Below are positions 60,469 to 61,067 of a DNA stretch of 61,067 nt, in pieces. The translations under genes and the position numbers were made by a program. Position 1 is the stretch's first letter; each line of letters starts with the position of its first letter. This stretch comes from Lentimicrobiaceae bacterium (GTDB lineage: Bacteria; Bacteroidota; Bacteroidia; Bacteroidales; UBA4417). The notes under the pieces were generated by a model. That model was not told where the DNA came from, did no database searches, and worked only from the letters and a program-made list of their open reading frames with translations. The stretch is from NCBI GenBank assembly GCA_028697555.1, contig JAQVEX010000006.1, forward strand, positions 1 through 61,067. Reading direction: 5' to 3'.

Positions 60469-60590
60469 GGCTGTTAGCCCCCGAAGTCTCGGGGCTGTTG
60501 GCTGTTGGCTTTTTTGTGATGGGTGATGGGGTGGAAAGTCCGAAGTTGGCTGTTAGCCGTTAGCTGTTAGCTGTTGGCTCATGGCTTTTA
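60469..60590. repeat. heptad-period array (site K)
   Basis: GGCTGTT/AGCCGTT/AGCTGTT units in two blocks, with GTGATGG units between them. The last block, six units, lies directly before the foldback element. Confidence 0.8.
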
Positions 60591-60596
60591 TATTCC

Positions 60597-60935
60597 TAAG
60601 TTTCGGGATTGTATCTGATTTTGGCTTTATGGGTTTTATTCTTTCCTTCTTACTTTTTTCTTGATAAAAAAGTAACAAAAAATCAAGGCTGACATTTCTT
60701 TTCTGAATTGCGTTCTCATAAATCCTGAGCTTGTGCGGGTGATCTCCTCGCAGGCTCGGAGCTTCCCGCCCTCACTTGGGATTTATTTCGAACTCCATTC
60801 AGCAGAAATGTATGCCATACTTTTTAAAGCTAGATTTTTGGCTATTGATTTTCCTCACCACGACAGGTAATTTAAACGAAAAGAGCAAAGTTTATTGATT
60901 ACTGAAAAGTTTAACAAAGTCGCAGACTCACGCTT
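60597..60935 (+). repeat. foldback repeat element, copy 2
   Basis: Same order of parts as copy 1 at 33385. The hairpin TTACTTTTTT/AAAAAAGTAA (60650-60675, loop CTTGAT) has three base pairs changed on both sides relative to copy 1. It is followed by a 120-base stem-loop (60692-60811) bounded by ACATTTC/GAAATGT. The weakly similar tail runs to about 60935. Confidence 0.8.
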
Positions 60936-60995
60936 GCTTTGCTTTAGTCAGCAGGATAAAACTTGCTTATTTAAAATCCTTTTTACGCAGAATAT

Positions 60996-61054
60996 GTATA
61001 AAAGAAACGTTAAAAATTTCTGAATCCCTGTAAGAAATTTAGTTTCTTTTATAC
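60996..61054. terminator. long palindrome, possible bidirectional terminator
   Basis: The perfect 13-bp arms GTATAAAAGAAAC (60996-61008) and GTTTCTTTTATAC (61042-61054) are extended inward by AAATTTC/GAAATTT. It is followed by GGTTTTTATT. It may be a terminator or the end of a mobile element. Confidence 0.55.
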
Positions 61055-61067
61055 GGTTTTTATTGCC

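Larger units (their letters stand above)
60398..61067. other. gene-free window end with heptads, foldback element and long palindrome
   Basis: Nothing here looks coding. In order it holds GCTGTTG-type heptads (60469-60515 and 60545-60590, interrupted by a CCCCGA/TCGGGG hairpin near 60478-60494), copy 2 of the foldback element, and a palindrome at 60996-61054. Confidence 0.65.

Overview
The window looks like a chromosomal piece of an AT-rich member of the Bacteroidota, probably an anaerobic Bacteroidales-type organism. Four things point this way. Promoters match the phylum's TTG/TANNTTTG pattern. Several secreted proteins end in type IX secretion (T9SS) sorting domains. SecD and SecF are fused. 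ATP-PEP carboxykinase and pyruvate phosphate dikinase sit beside a proton-translocating transhydrogenase. I saw no rRNA, tRNA or CRISPR array.

Layout. 0-3.3 kb: 3' part of ribF, an MBL-fold hydrolase, pckA. 3.4-10.7 kb: ppdK and a divergent transhydrogenase operon (pntAA, pntAB, pntB) whose PntB carries three tandem NADP(H)-binding domains. 10.7-25 kb: housekeeping genes (miaA, cca, pyrF, ilvE, htpG, lemA) mixed with secreted proteins. 25-33.3 kb: secDF, an MBL hydrolase, and a symporter/GH130/membrane-protein cluster. 33.8-36.6 kb: an exonuclease and a GT2 fusion. 36.8-47.4 kb: a long minus-strand run of poorly known envelope and secreted genes, with an AbiJ-like gene, an MFS transporter and a tandem duplicated pair of T9SS proteins. 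Eight of these genes share one promoter module. 47.6-51.8 kb: trmD, then two Wzz-like proteins and an O-antigen ligase/polymerase. 51.9-56.9 kb: coaA, a two-gene cassette flanked by a 234-bp duplication of the coaA 5' end, an array of phased hairpins, and mnmE. 57-60.4 kb: an OmpA protein, aat and a Wzi/RemB-like barrel.

Much of the non-coding DNA is unusual. At least eleven intergenic sites hold arrays with a strict 7-base period. Several sequence families follow one another without losing phase, in one case through 23 consecutive heptads, and some arrays run exactly from the stop codon of one gene to that of the next. A ~330-bp foldback element occurs twice, both times next to heptad arrays, and three base pairs of its hairpin have changed in a compensatory way. 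Between the coaA remnant and mnmE lies a row of eight hairpins, seven with a 40-41 bp period; their arms differ in sequence but stay paired.

The metabolic genes fit together. PckA and PPDK handle PEP/pyruvate/oxaloacetate exchange, and transhydrogenase balances NADH and NADPH. Its triplicated domain III, with the usual phosphate-binding K-R-S replaced by N-F-D, is the clearest protein novelty. All comparisons with named families are from memory of their motifs; no search was run.
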